64,000 nucleotides of DNA from Comamonas testosteroni. Lineage in GTDB: Bacteria > Pseudomonadota > Gammaproteobacteria > Burkholderiales > Burkholderiaceae_C. Shown here piece after piece: positions 7,787 to 17,260 of this stretch. The first letter of the stretch is position 1. Each line of letters begins with the position of its first letter. The notes beneath the pieces were generated by a model. The model did no database searches and had not been told where the DNA came from. It was given only the letters and a program-made list of their open reading frames with translations. The stretch covers positions 1,116,001 through 1,180,000 of the forward strand of contig CP044131.1 of the NCBI GenBank assembly GCA_008727115.1. Reading direction: 5' to 3'. The position numbers were made by a program, and so were the translations under genes.

Positions 7787-9388
7787 TCAGGCGGATTGTG
7801 GCTCCAGCGTCTTGGTGTAGAGCGACTTGCCGTCCAGGTCCTTGAGCACCACGGTCAGTGCCTTGCTGCGGTGGTCGATGTCGAGCTGACCGAAGAACTG
7901 GTAGCCCTCGCTGGGCGCTGAATTCTGGTGCGGGGCAGCCTTGCTGTAGACCACCTCCAGGCCAAAGGTTTTGTCGGCATCATTGGGGCCAAAGCCACCG
8001 GCGTTCAGGGGGCCGGAGACAAATTCCCAGAACGGGTCAAAGTCCTGAAACTAGGCGCGTTCCGGGCTGTAGTGGTGGGCGGCGGTGTAGTGAACGTCGG
8101 CAGTGAGCCAGACCACGTTCTTGATGCCTGCGTCCTTGATGCCCTTGAGCAGGCGGGCCATCTCCAGCTCGCGTCCCTTGGGGCTGCCGTGCTCGCCATT
8201 GGCTACGGCTTCCCACACGGGGCGGCCTTGCGCATCCTTGCCATCGGGGACGAACAGGCCCAAAGGCATGTCGGCGGCAATCAGCTTCCAGGTGGCCTTG
8301 CTTTGCTTGAGGCCTTCGATCAGCCACTGCAGCTGTGGTCGGCCAAAGAAAGCGGTCTCTGCACTTTCGGTGGTCTGCAGATTGTGGGTGTTGGGGCCGC
8401 GATAGCTGCGCATGTCCAGCACAAAGATATCGGCCAGCGGGCCTTGTGGCAGCACACGGTAAATGCGCTGGTGCTCGGCCGCGCCATAAGTGCGCATGGG
8501 GGCGTATTCCATGAACGCTCGCTGACCACGCGCGGCCAGCAGCTGGATGTTTTTCTCGGTGTAGGCCTTGTTGCTGCTCAGGTCCTTGCTGTCGGAGTAA
8601 TTGTTGGTGACCTCGTGGTCATCCCACTGCCAGATCTGCGCAACCTCGCTGCCCAGTGCCCGCACATTGGCATCCATGAGGTTGTAGCGGTAGCGGCCTC
8701 GGAATTCGTTGAGCGTCTCGGCGACTTTCGAGACTTCGGGGGTGACGATGTTCTTCCAGACCGAGCCATCGCGCAGTGGCACCTCGGCGGGAATGGGACC
8801 GTCGGCATAAATCGTGTCGCCGCTGTGCAGAAAGACATCGGGGTTGAGCTTGCGCATCTGCTCATAAATGCGCATGCCGCCAAAAGCCTCGTTGATACCA
8901 AAGCCCTGACCGGCGGTGTCGCCGCTCCAGACCATGCGAAACGGCTTGCTGGCCGGGCCATTGGAGGCCAGCGGTGTGCGCAGGTGGCCTTGTACAAAAG
9001 GCGAGCGCGTATTGGCGCTGGAGAAGTCCTCCAGTGCGACGCGATAAAAGATGTCCTGACCGGCTGGTAGCCCTTGCAGGTCAAGGCGACCCGTTCCATC
9101 GGAGCTGCTGAGCAGGTCAGGGCCACGCAGACGCGTGGGGTTGGCAAAGCTGGATGTGGTGCTCCACTCCAGCCACATGCGGGCATCGCGGCTGGCGCGG
9201 GCCCATACGATGGCGCTGTTGGCCGTGACATCACCGCTTTGCACGCCAGAGGACAGCAGCGCACGGGCGCTGTCACGAGTGATGGCTGCGGGTGCAGTCT
9301 GGGCACGCAAGACGGCTGGCAGCAGGCCTGCGCCGGAAACAATGGCGCTGGCAGTCAGACCGTGACCCAGAAAGTGGCGGCGTTCCAT
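7787..9388 (-). pseudogene. phoD: Alkaline phosphatase PhoD, interrupted by an in-frame amber codon
   Basis: PhoD-type (metallophosphatase fold) phosphodiesterase/alkaline phosphatase for phosphate scavenging. The start MERRHFLGHGL carries a Tat signal (RRHFL), with AAGGAA upstream. Motifs in order: 'VWSGDTAGQG', 'HSGDTIYADGPI', 'IWQWDDHEVTNNY', 'VWLTADVHYTAAHHY'. At codon 446 (8051-8053) there is a TAG; reading on in the same frame gives 87 more residues (FQDFDPFWEFVSGPLNAGG... ending LEPQSA) to a TGA at 7787-7789. This tail belongs to the PhoD C-terminus, and CAG (Gln) is the natural codon, so the gene is one base away from a 533-residue enzyme. The 445-residue product keeps the metal-ligand motifs but loses the C-terminal part. 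It lies behind the porin, 114 bp apart, same strand. Confidence 0.88.
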
Positions 9389-9502
9389 GGTGGATTCCTT
9401 GAAAGTAAACAGACGGACAAGCCTATGTCCGGGCTGTGACAAGCGCGTGAATAAAGGCTTGTCTGCTCACATTTCAAGGCAATTCAAACGTCAGGCCGGG
9501 GC

Positions 9503-10531
9503 TTAGAAGTAGTGGCGCATGCCCACGGCAATGGAGCTGAAGCCCACGCCTTGCTCGCCCGTCAGATAGCTGGCGCGTTCATGGTTGTTGACGCGGGTGT
9601 AGAGCGCGTACAGCTTGGTACGTTGGCTGAAGTTGTAGTTATAGGCCAGCGTCCACTGCAGAGCCTGGGTGCCGGCTTCGCCGCCCACCTTGCCTGCATA
9701 GCCGACGTTGAGGTGGTATTCGCTGGGGCCTGCTTCGTATTGAATGGCCATGCGGCCCATATGGCGTGTGCCATAGCTGCTATCAACTCGATAGTTGGCC
9801 TGGTCCCAGCCACGGCTGTGCTGGTAGTAGCCTGCCAGTGTCCAGGGGCCGGTGGTGTAGGTCGCGCGCAGCGTGGTTTGTTCGGCCTCACCCCAGCGGT
9901 TGTGGCCGAGGCCCAAAGTCACGTCGCCCAGCTCGTAGTTGGCGGCAATATCCCAGGCGTTCTTTTGGGGCTCGGCCTGCTTCTCGTGCAGGCTGCTTCC
10001 CAGCTCCACCGTCAGGCCTTTGTATTCAGGCAGCTTCCATGACACATGGTTGGCACCGTTGGAGACCCAGGCATACAGCGCATCGGCCGAGGTCCCAGTG
10101 TCAAAGTTGTGCATGTTCACCACGTCGGCTGTGGCTTAGTAGGCCTCGCTGATCATGCGGCCCATGCGCAGCATGCCAAAGCTGCCAGACAGATTCACTT
10201 CACTCTTGCGATTGAAGTAATTGGCATCGGTGGGTGCGCCGGTATCCAGCTCAAAGCCGTGCTCCAGAATAAAGCCGGCCTGCATGCCGCCGCCCAGATC
10301 TTCCTGGCCTCGCAGGCCCCAGAAGGATTCGTTGTTCTGCAGGCCCATGACGGAGGACTGGCCCTTGATCTTGGAGCTTTCCACCGAGGTGTTCAGGCGG
10401 CCATAGATCTGCAGCGTGCCGTTGGGCGCTTGCTGGGCTTGGACGATGGAAGAAGCAGTCAGTGCGGTCAGAGCAACGCTGCCAGATAGCAGCAGGGCGC
10501 GGGGTATGCGCCAGCGATTCAAAGCGGTCAC
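9503..10531 (-). pseudogene. Gram-negative general porin, interrupted by an in-frame ochre codon
   Basis: Trimeric outer-membrane porin of the betaproteobacterial type (Porin_4). Signal peptide about residues 1-33 (ALLLSGSVALTALTASSIVQAQ read in parts), then 'GTLQIYGRLNTSVE', 'GLRGQEDLGGGMQAGFILE', 'MLRMGRMIS'. After 131 residues a TAA at 10136-10138 interrupts it. The frame continues without shift (ATADVVNMHNFDTG...), with barrel strands to a perfect porin end, 'SSIAVGMRHYF' (terminal Phe). The residue at the stop is expected to be Tyr (TAC or TAT), so a single substitution explains it. Without the stop the protein would be 342 residues, the normal family length. No start with a ribosome site is evident for the second part, and it has no signal peptide. 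Confidence 0.9.
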
Positions 10532-10622
10532 GGTCGGAAGAAGAATGCAAAGCGCCCGGTGGCTGCCGGACGTTGGGTGGGATGCATCAGCCAGAAGACG
10601 CTGATGCAGGAATGTCGCGAAT

Positions 10623-10640
10623 CCTAGGGTAAGCCCGTGG
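10623..10640. promoter_or_regulatory. CCTAGGG-N4-CCC dyad upstream of porin
   Basis: CCTAGGG TAAG CCCGTGG: same spacing as the perfect dyad upstream of pchA, right half imperfect. It lies 92 bp before the porin start codon. Function as an operator is inferred from recurrence only. Confidence 0.4.
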
Positions 10641-10755
10641 CTTTTGCAGATGCTGGCGGTAAATCTGCTGGATCTGCACAGGTTTTAGAGCTGTTGGAGT
10701 CAGAGCGCGCCAATCTTGAACAGGCAATGGCTTGTGCGGCTTCCAGGTCAGGCCG

Positions 10756-11325
10756 TTATGGGTGTTTTTGCTTCGCTTTTTCTAGCATTGATTTTTTGAT
10801 CTGATCGAAGCGCCTGCCCTTAGGAAGGAGAGTGGCTGCAGTTTCGCCTCTGTGTCCTCTGGCGCTTGGGTCAGCACCTTCTGCCAGCAAGGTATAGATG
10901 GCATCCGGGCCCGTGGTTGCGTCGGTTGCATGACTCATCAGCGGCGTCCAGCCTTTGTGGTCGCGCGCTTCGATGTCTGCGCCAGCTGCCAGCAAATGCC
11001 GGATGGCTTCAGGCTCGGCCAGGTGATGCAGCAAGGTCTCTCCGGCGCTGTTGCGAATGTTCGGGTCGGCACCGTTCGCCATGAAAAGACTCAGGATCTC
11101 GGGTGTGAAGAACATGGCTTGTTGCAGAAATACAGGCCAGCCGTCTGCCGTGCGTGCAAGGGCCAGGCGAGGCTCTTGCTGGAGAAAGGCGCGCACCTTC
11201 GCCGTATCGGCTTGTTCGACGGCGGTGGAAAAAGCTTCGACTTGAGGCAGAGCTTGAGCCCAGCCGTAAGAGGTGGCAAGCATCATGGACGCAGCGGTGA
11301 TGAGAGAAAACAGTGGTTTTCGCAT
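10756..11325 (-). CDS. Secreted ankyrin-repeat protein
   Basis: A 189-residue protein with a signal peptide (residues 1-24, LFSLITAASMMLATSYGWAQA read in parts) and about four ankyrin repeats. Examples are 'EILSLFMANGADPNIRNSAGETLLHHLA', split here as LFMANGADPNIRNSAG, then 'IRHLLAAGADIEARDHKGWTPLM' and 'IYTLLAEGADPSARGHRGETA'. Periplasmic ankyrin proteins of this size occur as single genes in Comamonadaceae; partner unknown. ATG 11325 is chosen because it begins the signal peptide; the frame continues 26 codons upstream. Confidence 0.75.
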   Translation of the reverse strand: MRKPLFSLITAASMMLATSYGWAQALPQVEAFSTAVEQADTAKVRAFLQQEPRLALARTADGWPVFLQQAMFFTPEILSLFMANGADPNIRNSAGETLLHHLAEPEAIRHLLAAGADIEARDHKGWTPLMSHATDATTGPDAIYTLLAEGADPSARGHRGETAATLLPKGRRFDQIKKSMLEKAKQKHP

Positions 11326-11494
11326 CAGTCGATGGAAGGGAAGTACGTGCGGAAAGAGGGTGTCGTCTTGAGTATCGCAGAGTGCTTGGAGGCGCTGACA
11401 CAAGCCTTAATACATTGTTGCTTCGCTTTGTCGCAAGCGCAAATCTTCGATTCACGGGGCATTGTTGGCGGCTCCTAGCAGGCGCGGCAGGCAT

Positions 11495-11519
11495 GAAAAA
11501 AGGCCCCTAAGGGCCTTTT
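11495..11519 (-). terminator. Intrinsic terminator downstream of gdhA
   Basis: AAAAAGGCCCCTAAGGGCCTTTT: GGCCC/GGGCC stem with a short loop; on the minus strand the stem is followed by six T. It lies 25 bp after the gdhA stop codon. Confidence 0.85.
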
Positions 11520-11543
11520 CGCGAGTCATGAGAGCCGCAAGGC

Positions 11544-12890
11544 TTAGATCACACCTTGTGCCAGCATGGCATCGGCCACCTTCACAAAGCCGGCGATATT
11601 GGCACCGTCGATGTAGCTCACTGTGCCGTCTTCGCGCTTGCCGTGCTTGACGCAGGCGGCGTGAATGTTCTGCATGATCTGCAGCAGACGGGCATCCACT
11701 TCTTCAGCAGGCCAGGACAGACGGGCCGCGTTCTGCGACATTTCCAGGCCGGATGTGGCCACGCCGCCGGCGTTGGAGGCCTTGCCGGGGGCGTACAGCA
11801 CGCCTGCGGTTTCGAAGGCCTTGGCAGCTTCGTTGGTAGAAGGCATGTTGGCACCTTCAGCCACGCACAGCACGCCGTTGGCGATGAGCTGTTTGGCATC
11901 GGCTTCGGTCAGCTCGTTTTGCGTAGCGCAAGGCAGGGCCACGTCCACCTTGATGGACCAGGGGCACTTGCCGGCCAGGAATTCCACGCCGGACACCAGC
12001 TTGGCGTAGTCGCTGACGCGGCCGTACTTGTTGTTCTTCACATCCATCAGGATGGCCAGCTTCTCAGGGGTGAAGCCCGAGGCGTCGTAGGCTGTGCCCG
12101 AGGAGTCAGACACGCTCACGACCTTGGCGCCCAGCTGCATGGCCTTCTCGACAGCGTACTGCGCCACGTTGCCCGAACCGGACACGGACACGGTCTTGCC
12201 TTCAAAGGACTGGCCGCGGGTGGCCAGCATTTCGCGGGCAAAGTACACGGTGCCGTAGCCGGTGGCTTCGGGGCGAATCAGCGAGCCGCCAAAGGCCAGG
12301 CCCTTGCCGGTGAACACGGAAGCGGCCGTGTTCGACAGCTTCTTGTACATGCCGGCCATGTAGCCCACTTCACGGCCGCCCACGCCGATGTCACCAGCGG
12401 GCACATCGGTGTCGGGGCCGACGTGACGGAACAGTTCGGTCACGAAAGCCTGGCAAAAGCGCATGACTTCGGAAGGGCTCTTGCCCTTGGGGTCAAAGTC
12501 GGAGCCGCCCTTGCCGCCGCCCATGGGCAGTGTGGTCAGTGCGTTCTTGAAGGTCTGCTCGAAAGCCAGGAACTTCAGCACGGACTGGTTGACCGAGGGG
12601 TGAAAGCGCAGGCCGCCCTTGAAAGGACCGATGGCCATGCTGTGCTGAATGCGGAAGCCGCGGTTCACTTGCACCTGGCCCTTGTCGTCCGTCCAGCTCA
12701 CGCGGAACTGGATGATGCGCTCGGGCTCGACCAGGCGCTCCAGCAGAGCGTGCTCGGCGTACTTGGGGTTGCTCTCGATGAAGGGCCACAGGCTTTCCAT
12801 CACTTCGGTGACGGCTTGCAGGAATTCGGGCTGGCCGGGGTTGCGTTGTGCCACTTCTTCCAGGAACTGGCCTACGGACTCGTACTTCAT
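11544..12890 (-). CDS. gdhA: NADP-specific glutamate dehydrogenase
   Basis: Catalyses reductive amination of 2-oxoglutarate to glutamate in ammonium assimilation. The 448-residue protein has the full family length. Key features: 'GPFKGGLRFHPSVN' (89-102), catalytic Lys127 in PMGGGKGGSDF, 'PAGDIGVGGREVGYM', and the dinucleotide-binding region 'VSVSGSGNVAQYAVEKA'. 'EGANMPST' near 370 is characteristic of the hexameric NADP type (E. coli GdhA). ATG 12890 has AGAGAG upstream; the frame is open much further but conservation starts at MKYESV. The gene is isolated: 610 bp of upstream non-coding DNA and its own terminator. Confidence 0.97.
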   Translation of the reverse strand: MKYESVGQFLEEVAQRNPGQPEFLQAVTEVMESLWPFIESNPKYAEHALLERLVEPERIIQFRVSWTDDKGQVQVNRGFRIQHSMAIGPFKGGLRFHPSVNQSVLKFLAFEQTFKNALTTLPMGGGKGGSDFDPKGKSPSEVMRFCQAFVTELFRHVGPDTDVPAGDIGVGGREVGYMAGMYKKLSNTAASVFTGKGLAFGGSLIRPEATGYGTVYFAREMLATRGQSFEGKTVSVSGSGNVAQYAVEKAMQLGAKVVSVSDSSGTAYDASGFTPEKLAILMDVKNNKYGRVSDYAKLVSGVEFLAGKCPWSIKVDVALPCATQNELTEADAKQLIANGVLCVAEGANMPSTNEAAKAFETAGVLYAPGKASNAGGVATSGLEMSQNAARLSWPAEEVDARLLQIMQNIHAACVKHGKREDGTVSYIDGANIAGFVKVADAMLAQGVI

Positions 12891-13500
12891 AGAGAGCTTT
12901 CTGACTAAGACGGGGAATGCGCTGAAACTCGCGATGGAAAGATTATGCCAAAAAGTTATGCCTTCATGCATATGTTTGGTGCATGAGGATCCAGATTTGG
13001 TGTATGCATGCCCAAAATTGAGGCAGTGAAGCCGTACTTTTTCTGATTTCTCAGCGGCATGAAAGCAGGCGAGCGCAAGGCAGATTGTTCCTTGCCTGAA
13101 AGGCAAAACGGCTGGAGCCATCGGTGCAAGTGCTGAACCTTGCCAAATCCACAAAGCCTGTGCAGGCACCGGATGGCCATGTCTCATTGCCATCGCGATA
13201 CGCGAAGTCACACGGATTGAATAGCGATGCGAGGAGCGCTTGTGAAAGGCTCCATCAGGGCCGGATCAATGCTTTTGAGCAGCCATTGGCAAGGCAGATA
13301 GTCCGCTGATCCGTTGTCGCCAGCGAACAAACTGTGGAGCCGAGCTGAGGGTGAGAACAGCTCAGCTTGCTGTCGTTTGCGCAGACATCAATGAATATTC
13401 AGGAGCTGCAAGCCCTTGCTCCTCAATGAAGTCAGATCGAAAAGTATCTGAATTCATTGATTGCCAGGCGCATGCAGCTTTTAATTTGATAGCGACCGTA
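12891..13500. other. 610-bp gap between gdhA and mutL: gdhA leader, no gene seen
   Basis: No credible coding sequence. The gdhA-proximal part is AT-rich and contains a possible minus-strand -10 box CATAAT (complement of 12943-12948) without a good -35, and two ATGCAT-type short palindromes around 12965-12975 and 13003-13010. The mutL-proximal end (about 13470-13498) has a fragment of the AT-ended intergenic repeat (TTTAATTTGATAGCGACC). The length suggests room for regulation of gdhA. Confidence 0.5.
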
Positions 13501-15726
13501 TCAGCGGCCGCGCAGGAACAGCGCGTCCAGCTCCTTCATGCTGAGCTGTCGCCAGGTGGGGCGGCCATGGTTGCACTGGTCGGAGCGCTCGGTGGTCTCC
13601 ATTTGGCGCAGCAGTGCATTCATCTCGTCCAGCGTGAGCTTGCGGTTGGCGCGCACCGCACCGTGGCAGGCCATGGTGGCCAGGATTTCATTGCGTGCGC
13701 GCTGCACCACGGTGCTGGCGTCGTGCTGGGCCAGCTCGGCCAGCACGCTGCGCGCCAGCTCCACCGCATCGCCTTGCGCCAGCGTGGCCGGCACGGCGCG
13801 CACGGCCAGGGTCTTGGGCGAGAAGGGCGAGACCTCCATGCCCAGCGTCAATAGGGTGTCGGCATGGGCTTCGGCCGTTGCCACTTCCTCGGGCGTGGCG
13901 GCAAAGGTGGCGGGAATCAGCAGCGGCTGGCTGGGAATCTGCTCATCCCCATTGACGGCGTTTTTGAGCTGTTCGTAGACGATGCGTTCATGGGCGGCAT
14001 GCATGTCCACGATGACCATGCCCTGGCTGTTCTCGGCCAGGATATAGACGCCATGCAGTTGAGCCACGGCGCGGCCCAGCGGCCAGACCGGGGCGTTGTC
14101 AGCGGCGGCAACGGCAGGCGCTTGAGCGGGTGCGGGTGGCGGAGTTGGTGCGGCTGTCGCAGTCTTTACTACAACTTCTGTAGCTGCTCGCGCTTCCTGC
14201 ACCTGCGCTGCAGGCGTATTTCTTTGAAAGTAGCTGGACTGGCCGGAGGGGCGCAGCTTGATTCCTTCGCCCTCGGGCTGAGGCACGGGGCTGGGCATGG
14301 CCGTGGTGTTGGTAATCGTGCTGGCACCCGTATCGGTATCGGTGAACGCCGTGGATGCGGACTCGATGGGAGCTGGCGTTGCGGCTGCTGGAGCAGGCCC
14401 TTGCAAGGCCGCCTTCGCCGCTTGAGGGGGCTGCTCAGGTGTGCCGCTGCGCATGGGTTCCCAGAGCTTTGCCAGATCGCGTACAGGGTTGCCCACGACA
14501 GGCTCGGCAAAGCTCATGCGAGTTTGAGGCCAGGCGGCGGGCTGGGGCGCAGCATGAGCCGGTGTTGCGTGGGTGCTGCTGTCGCCGAGCTCGGGCTGGC
14601 GCGCTGCATCTTGCGCCGCTTGCTGGGCGGCCGCTTCAACGACCGCTGCTGCGCGTGGAGTGGCCAGTGCATTTTCAATCGCATGGCGCACGGCCTGGTG
14701 CACTTCGCGGCTGTCGCGAAAACGCACCTCGATCTTGGTCGGGTGCACGTTCACGTCCACGCGCGCAGGGTCGATCTCGATATAGAGGGCGTAGACGGGC
14801 TGCTTATTGCCGTGCAGCACATCTTCATAGGCGGAGCGTGCGGCGTGGGTCAGCACCTTGTCGCGCACAAAGCGGCCGTTGACGTAGCAGAACTGCTGGT
14901 CGGGGCGCGAACGGGCTGCGTCGGGGATACCGGCGCGGCCTGTGACATGAACAGGGCCGGACCAGTGATCGACGACGACCGAGTTGGCGACAAACTTGTC
15001 GCTGAGCACATCGGCCAGGCGGCTGGAGATGGCTTCATTGGGGGCACCGCTGGCCGCTCGCCATTGCTCGACCAGTTTGCCTTCGTGCCAGATGGCAAAG
15101 CCCACATCGGGACGCGCCAGTGCATGGCGGCGCACAGACTCGATGCAGTGGGCCAGCTCGGTGGCATCGGTCTTCAAGAACTTGCGGCGCGCCGGGGTGG
15201 AGAAAAACAGCTCCTTGACCTCGACGGTGGTTCCCTGGTTGCGTGCTGCGGGGCGCAGCTCGCCGCTGCGGGCATCGAGCAAGAAGGCGGACTCCTGCCC
15301 TGCAGGCCGCGAAAAAATAGAAGTTTCCGAAACGGATGCAATGGCAGCCAGCGCCTCACCGCGAAAACCCATGGTGGCCACGGTTTCCAGGTCGTGCAGA
15401 TCGGTGATCTTGCTGGTGGCATGGCGGCGCAGGGCCACGGGTAGCTCGGCCTGGGGAATGCCGCAGCCGTCATCTTCCACCGCAATCAGGCGCACACCAC
15501 CGGCCAGCAGGCGCACATTGATCTGGCGCGCACCAGAGTCCAGGGCGTTGTCCACCAGCTCGCGCACCACCGATGCAGGGCGCTCCACCACCTCGCCTGC
15601 AGCGATCTGGCTGATCAGCTCATCGGGCAGGTCGCGAATCGGCCGGCGCGCAGAGGCGTCAGTCTGGGCATTGGTTTCGGAGGGGGCGGGGGAGAGTTCG
15701 GGGCTGGATGCGTTCACGGAAAGCAT
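13501..15726 (-). CDS. mutL: DNA mismatch repair protein MutL
   Basis: Mismatch-repair GHKL ATPase of 741 residues. The N-terminal ATPase has IAAGEVVERPASVVRELVDN (41-60) with 'ALDSGA', the 'DDGCGI' loop and 'GFRGEALAAI'. A transducer domain follows, then a low-complexity Ala/Pro/Thr linker of roughly 200 residues (about 360-560), which explains the extra length. The C-terminal domain has DMHAAHERIVYE, the metal-binding endonuclease motif (DQHA.xE.xxxE class), and 'CNHGRPT' near the end, so this MutL is probably a nicking endonuclease, as expected in a bacterium without MutH. The linker region at plus-strand ~14165-14195 resembles the AT-ended intergenic repeat read through in frame. Confidence 0.97.
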   Translation of the reverse strand: MLSVNASSPELSPAPSETNAQTDASARRPIRDLPDELISQIAAGEVVERPASVVRELVDNALDSGARQINVRLLAGGVRLIAVEDDGCGIPQAELPVALRRHATSKITDLHDLETVATMGFRGEALAAIASVSETSIFSRPAGQESAFLLDARSGELRPAARNQGTTVEVKELFFSTPARRKFLKTDATELAHCIESVRRHALARPDVGFAIWHEGKLVEQWRAASGAPNEAISSRLADVLSDKFVANSVVVDHWSGPVHVTGRAGIPDAARSRPDQQFCYVNGRFVRDKVLTHAARSAYEDVLHGNKQPVYALYIEIDPARVDVNVHPTKIEVRFRDSREVHQAVRHAIENALATPRAAAVVEAAAQQAAQDAARQPELGDSSTHATPAHAAPQPAAWPQTRMSFAEPVVGNPVRDLAKLWEPMRSGTPEQPPQAAKAALQGPAPAAATPAPIESASTAFTDTDTGASTITNTTAMPSPVPQPEGEGIKLRPSGQSSYFQRNTPAAQVQEARAATEVVVKTATAAPTPPPAPAQAPAVAAADNAPVWPLGRAVAQLHGVYILAENSQGMVIVDMHAAHERIVYEQLKNAVNGDEQIPSQPLLIPATFAATPEEVATAEAHADTLLTLGMEVSPFSPKTLAVRAVPATLAQGDAVELARSVLAELAQHDASTVVQRARNEILATMACHGAVRANRKLTLDEMNALLRQMETTERSDQCNHGRPTWRQLSMKELDALFLRGR

Positions 15727-15780
15727 TCTAGGCGGCAGCGCAAGCTGGCTGAAAAGTGCGTTTTTGCAGGCCCTAAAGCA

Positions 15781-15812
15781 AAAAGCTGCCTGATATGACT
15801 CAGGCAGCTTTT
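15781..15812 (-). terminator. Intrinsic terminator after the first glycine-zipper gene
   Basis: AAAAGCTGCCTGA pairs with TCAGGCAGCTTTT across a 6-base loop; T-runs on both strands. It lies between the glycine-zipper gene (15845-16105) and mutL. Confidence 0.85.
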
Positions 15813-15844
15813 GAACTCATGCTGCTCGCGCAGTAATGGAGTTT

Positions 15845-16105
15845 TTAGTGGCGGTGACGATGACCGTGGCCGCGACCACCTCGGGTCATTTCGTTGCCGA
15901 TCAGCGCACCGGCAGCTGCGCCGCCGATGGTGCCCACCGGGCCGCCGAACAGCACGTTGCCCACTGCGCCGCCGGCTACGGCACCCGCGCCAATGCCAAC
16001 TTGCTGACGGCTGGGGCCGTGAGCGCAGCCGCCCAGAGCCAGTGCGCCGACCAAGGCAGCAGCCAGCGTCAAAGCCTTGCCATAGCGAATCGTGTTCTTT
16101 TGCAT
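15845..16105 (-). CDS. Glycine-zipper lipoprotein (OsmB-like)
   Basis: An 86-residue small lipoprotein: signal peptide with lipobox LALGGC (Cys about 27), then a glycine-zipper hairpin 'VGIGAGAVAGGAVGNVLFGG' and 'GTIGGAAAGALIGNEM', and a His/Arg/Gly-rich tail (RGGRGHGHRHRH). Glycine-zipper proteins of this kind sit in the outer membrane or periplasm and are often stress induced. A close relative lies at 17261-17476 on the other side of the DedA gene. Low function certainty. Confidence 0.8.
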   Translation of the reverse strand: MQKNTIRYGKALTLAAALVGALALGGCAHGPSRQQVGIGAGAVAGGAVGNVLFGGPVGTIGGAAAGALIGNEMTRGGRGHGHRHRH

Positions 16106-16482
16106 ATTGGTATTCCTCTCGTCGTGCTAGTTATGGGAAGCGATCACGTCCTTGCAGATACTCTTCTGGACAGAAGGAACAGACGCTGGATGGTGTGGGC
16201 CGAGGCCAATGTCATGACTGCAATGCACGGCTTGCGGTGACATGGCTCTACTGTGCCAGCAGAAATGGCAAGCTGACGTATTGTTGACGTTTAGTTTTAT
16301 CAAAACTTGTAACAAACAGCGCAAAGCTGGCTGTGGTTGTTGCTGCCTGCAAGCAGCTGTGAGTTTGCTCCCAAAAACATGGCAGCGCAGCAAGGAATGG
16401 AGCCTCTGTGGGCTTTGCGCAGCGCAGTACATTACTGGCCGGCATACGCTGGTATGTCAATCCTATTTTTGAGGACTGTGTT
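16106..16482. other. 377-bp divergent gap between glycine-zipper and DedA genes
   Basis: No credible gene. This is the shared upstream region of two divergent genes. A possible plus-strand -35 TTGACG at 16284-16289 has only a weak -10 candidate (TTGTAA, 17 bp on). The Shine-Dalgarno GAGGA at 16471-16475 belongs to the DedA gene. Confidence 0.4.
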
Positions 16483-17136
16483 TTGGAAATCATTCAGTTT
16501 CTGATCGACTTCATCCTGCATATCGACAAGCATCTGGAAGCCTTTGTCGTGGCCTACGGGCCCTGGGTGTATGCCCTTTTGTTCATCATCGTGTTTGTGG
16601 AAACCGGTGTGGTCGTCATGCCCTTCCTGCCCGGTGACTCGCTGATGTTCATCGTCGGCGCACTGTGCGGAGCCGGCTATATGAGCTACCCGCTGGCCGT
16701 AGTCGTGCTGCTCGCGGCGGCGATTCTGGGTGACCAGAGCAATTACACGATTGGTCGCTATCTGGGGCCCAAGGTGTTCCAGTGGGAGGACTCACGCTGG
16801 TTCAACCGCAAGGCATTTGATCAGGCCCACAGCTTTTACGAGCGCTACGGCGGCGTGACCATCATCCTGGCGCGCTTCATGCCCTTCATCCGCACCTTTG
16901 CTCCCTTTGTGGCCGGTGTGGCGCATATGAATCGTGCCAAGTTCACCATGTTCAATGTGGTGGGGGCCGTGCTCTGGGTTGTGGGGATCAGCGCAGCGGG
17001 TTACTTCTTCGGCAATATGGAGTGGGTCAAGAACAATCTGGAGAAGATCATCTGGGGCCTGATTCTGGTGCCGGGCCTGATCGCCATCTTTGGTGCCTGG
17101 CGTGCCGGAAAGGCCGAGAAAGCCAAGGCGGTATGA
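16483..17136 (+). CDS. DedA-family membrane protein
   Basis: DedA/SNARE-associated family integral membrane protein of 217 residues; members act as proton-dependent membrane-lipid carrier scramblases or flippases (e.g. of undecaprenyl phosphate in some). Family features: 'FVETGVVVMPFLPGDSLMF', 'ILGDQSNYTIGRYLG', 'RFMPFIRTFAPFVAGVAHM' and four to five hydrophobic segments. I choose a TTG start at 16483 because GAGGA lies 7 bp upstream and the protein then begins (M)EIIQFLIDFI as in relatives; the ATG at 16408 would add 25 residues without conservation. Confidence 0.88.
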   Translation: MEIIQFLIDFILHIDKHLEAFVVAYGPWVYALLFIIVFVETGVVVMPFLPGDSLMFIVGALCGAGYMSYPLAVVVLLAAAILGDQSNYTIGRYLGPKVFQWEDSRWFNRKAFDQAHSFYERYGGVTIILARFMPFIRTFAPFVAGVAHMNRAKFTMFNVVGAVLWVVGISAAGYFFGNMEWVKNNLEKIIWGLILVPGLIAIFGAWRAGKAEKAKAV

Positions 17137-17197
17137 TTTGCAAATGCATAGTGCATCAGGCGCTCTCAGTAAGCGCTACAGCCTTGTTTGAGGCATG

Positions 17198-17225
17198 AAA
17201 AAGCCCCGGCATGCCGGGGCTTTTT
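17198..17225 (+). terminator. Bidirectional intrinsic terminator between DedA and second glycine-zipper gene
   Basis: AAAAAGCCCCGGC-AT-GCCGGGGCTTTTT, a near-perfect palindrome with A and T runs at both ends, placed between two convergent genes. Confidence 0.9.
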
Positions 17226-17260
17226 GCTGGGCACTTGTGGCCCGCATTGAGTGGAAAAGC

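Noticed and set aside
9503..10123. Second half of the porin as an independent gene
   Set aside because: It has no signal peptide and continues the upstream frame exactly across one TAA; it is better explained as part of an interrupted porin gene.
13864..15444. 526-codon plus-strand open frame opposite mutL
   Set aside because: Antisense to a gene with clear MutL motifs; composition is typical of a shadow frame.
16127..16432. 101-codon minus-strand frame upstream of the first glycine-zipper gene
   Set aside because: Cys/His/Ser-rich sequence without pattern, in a divergent promoter region.
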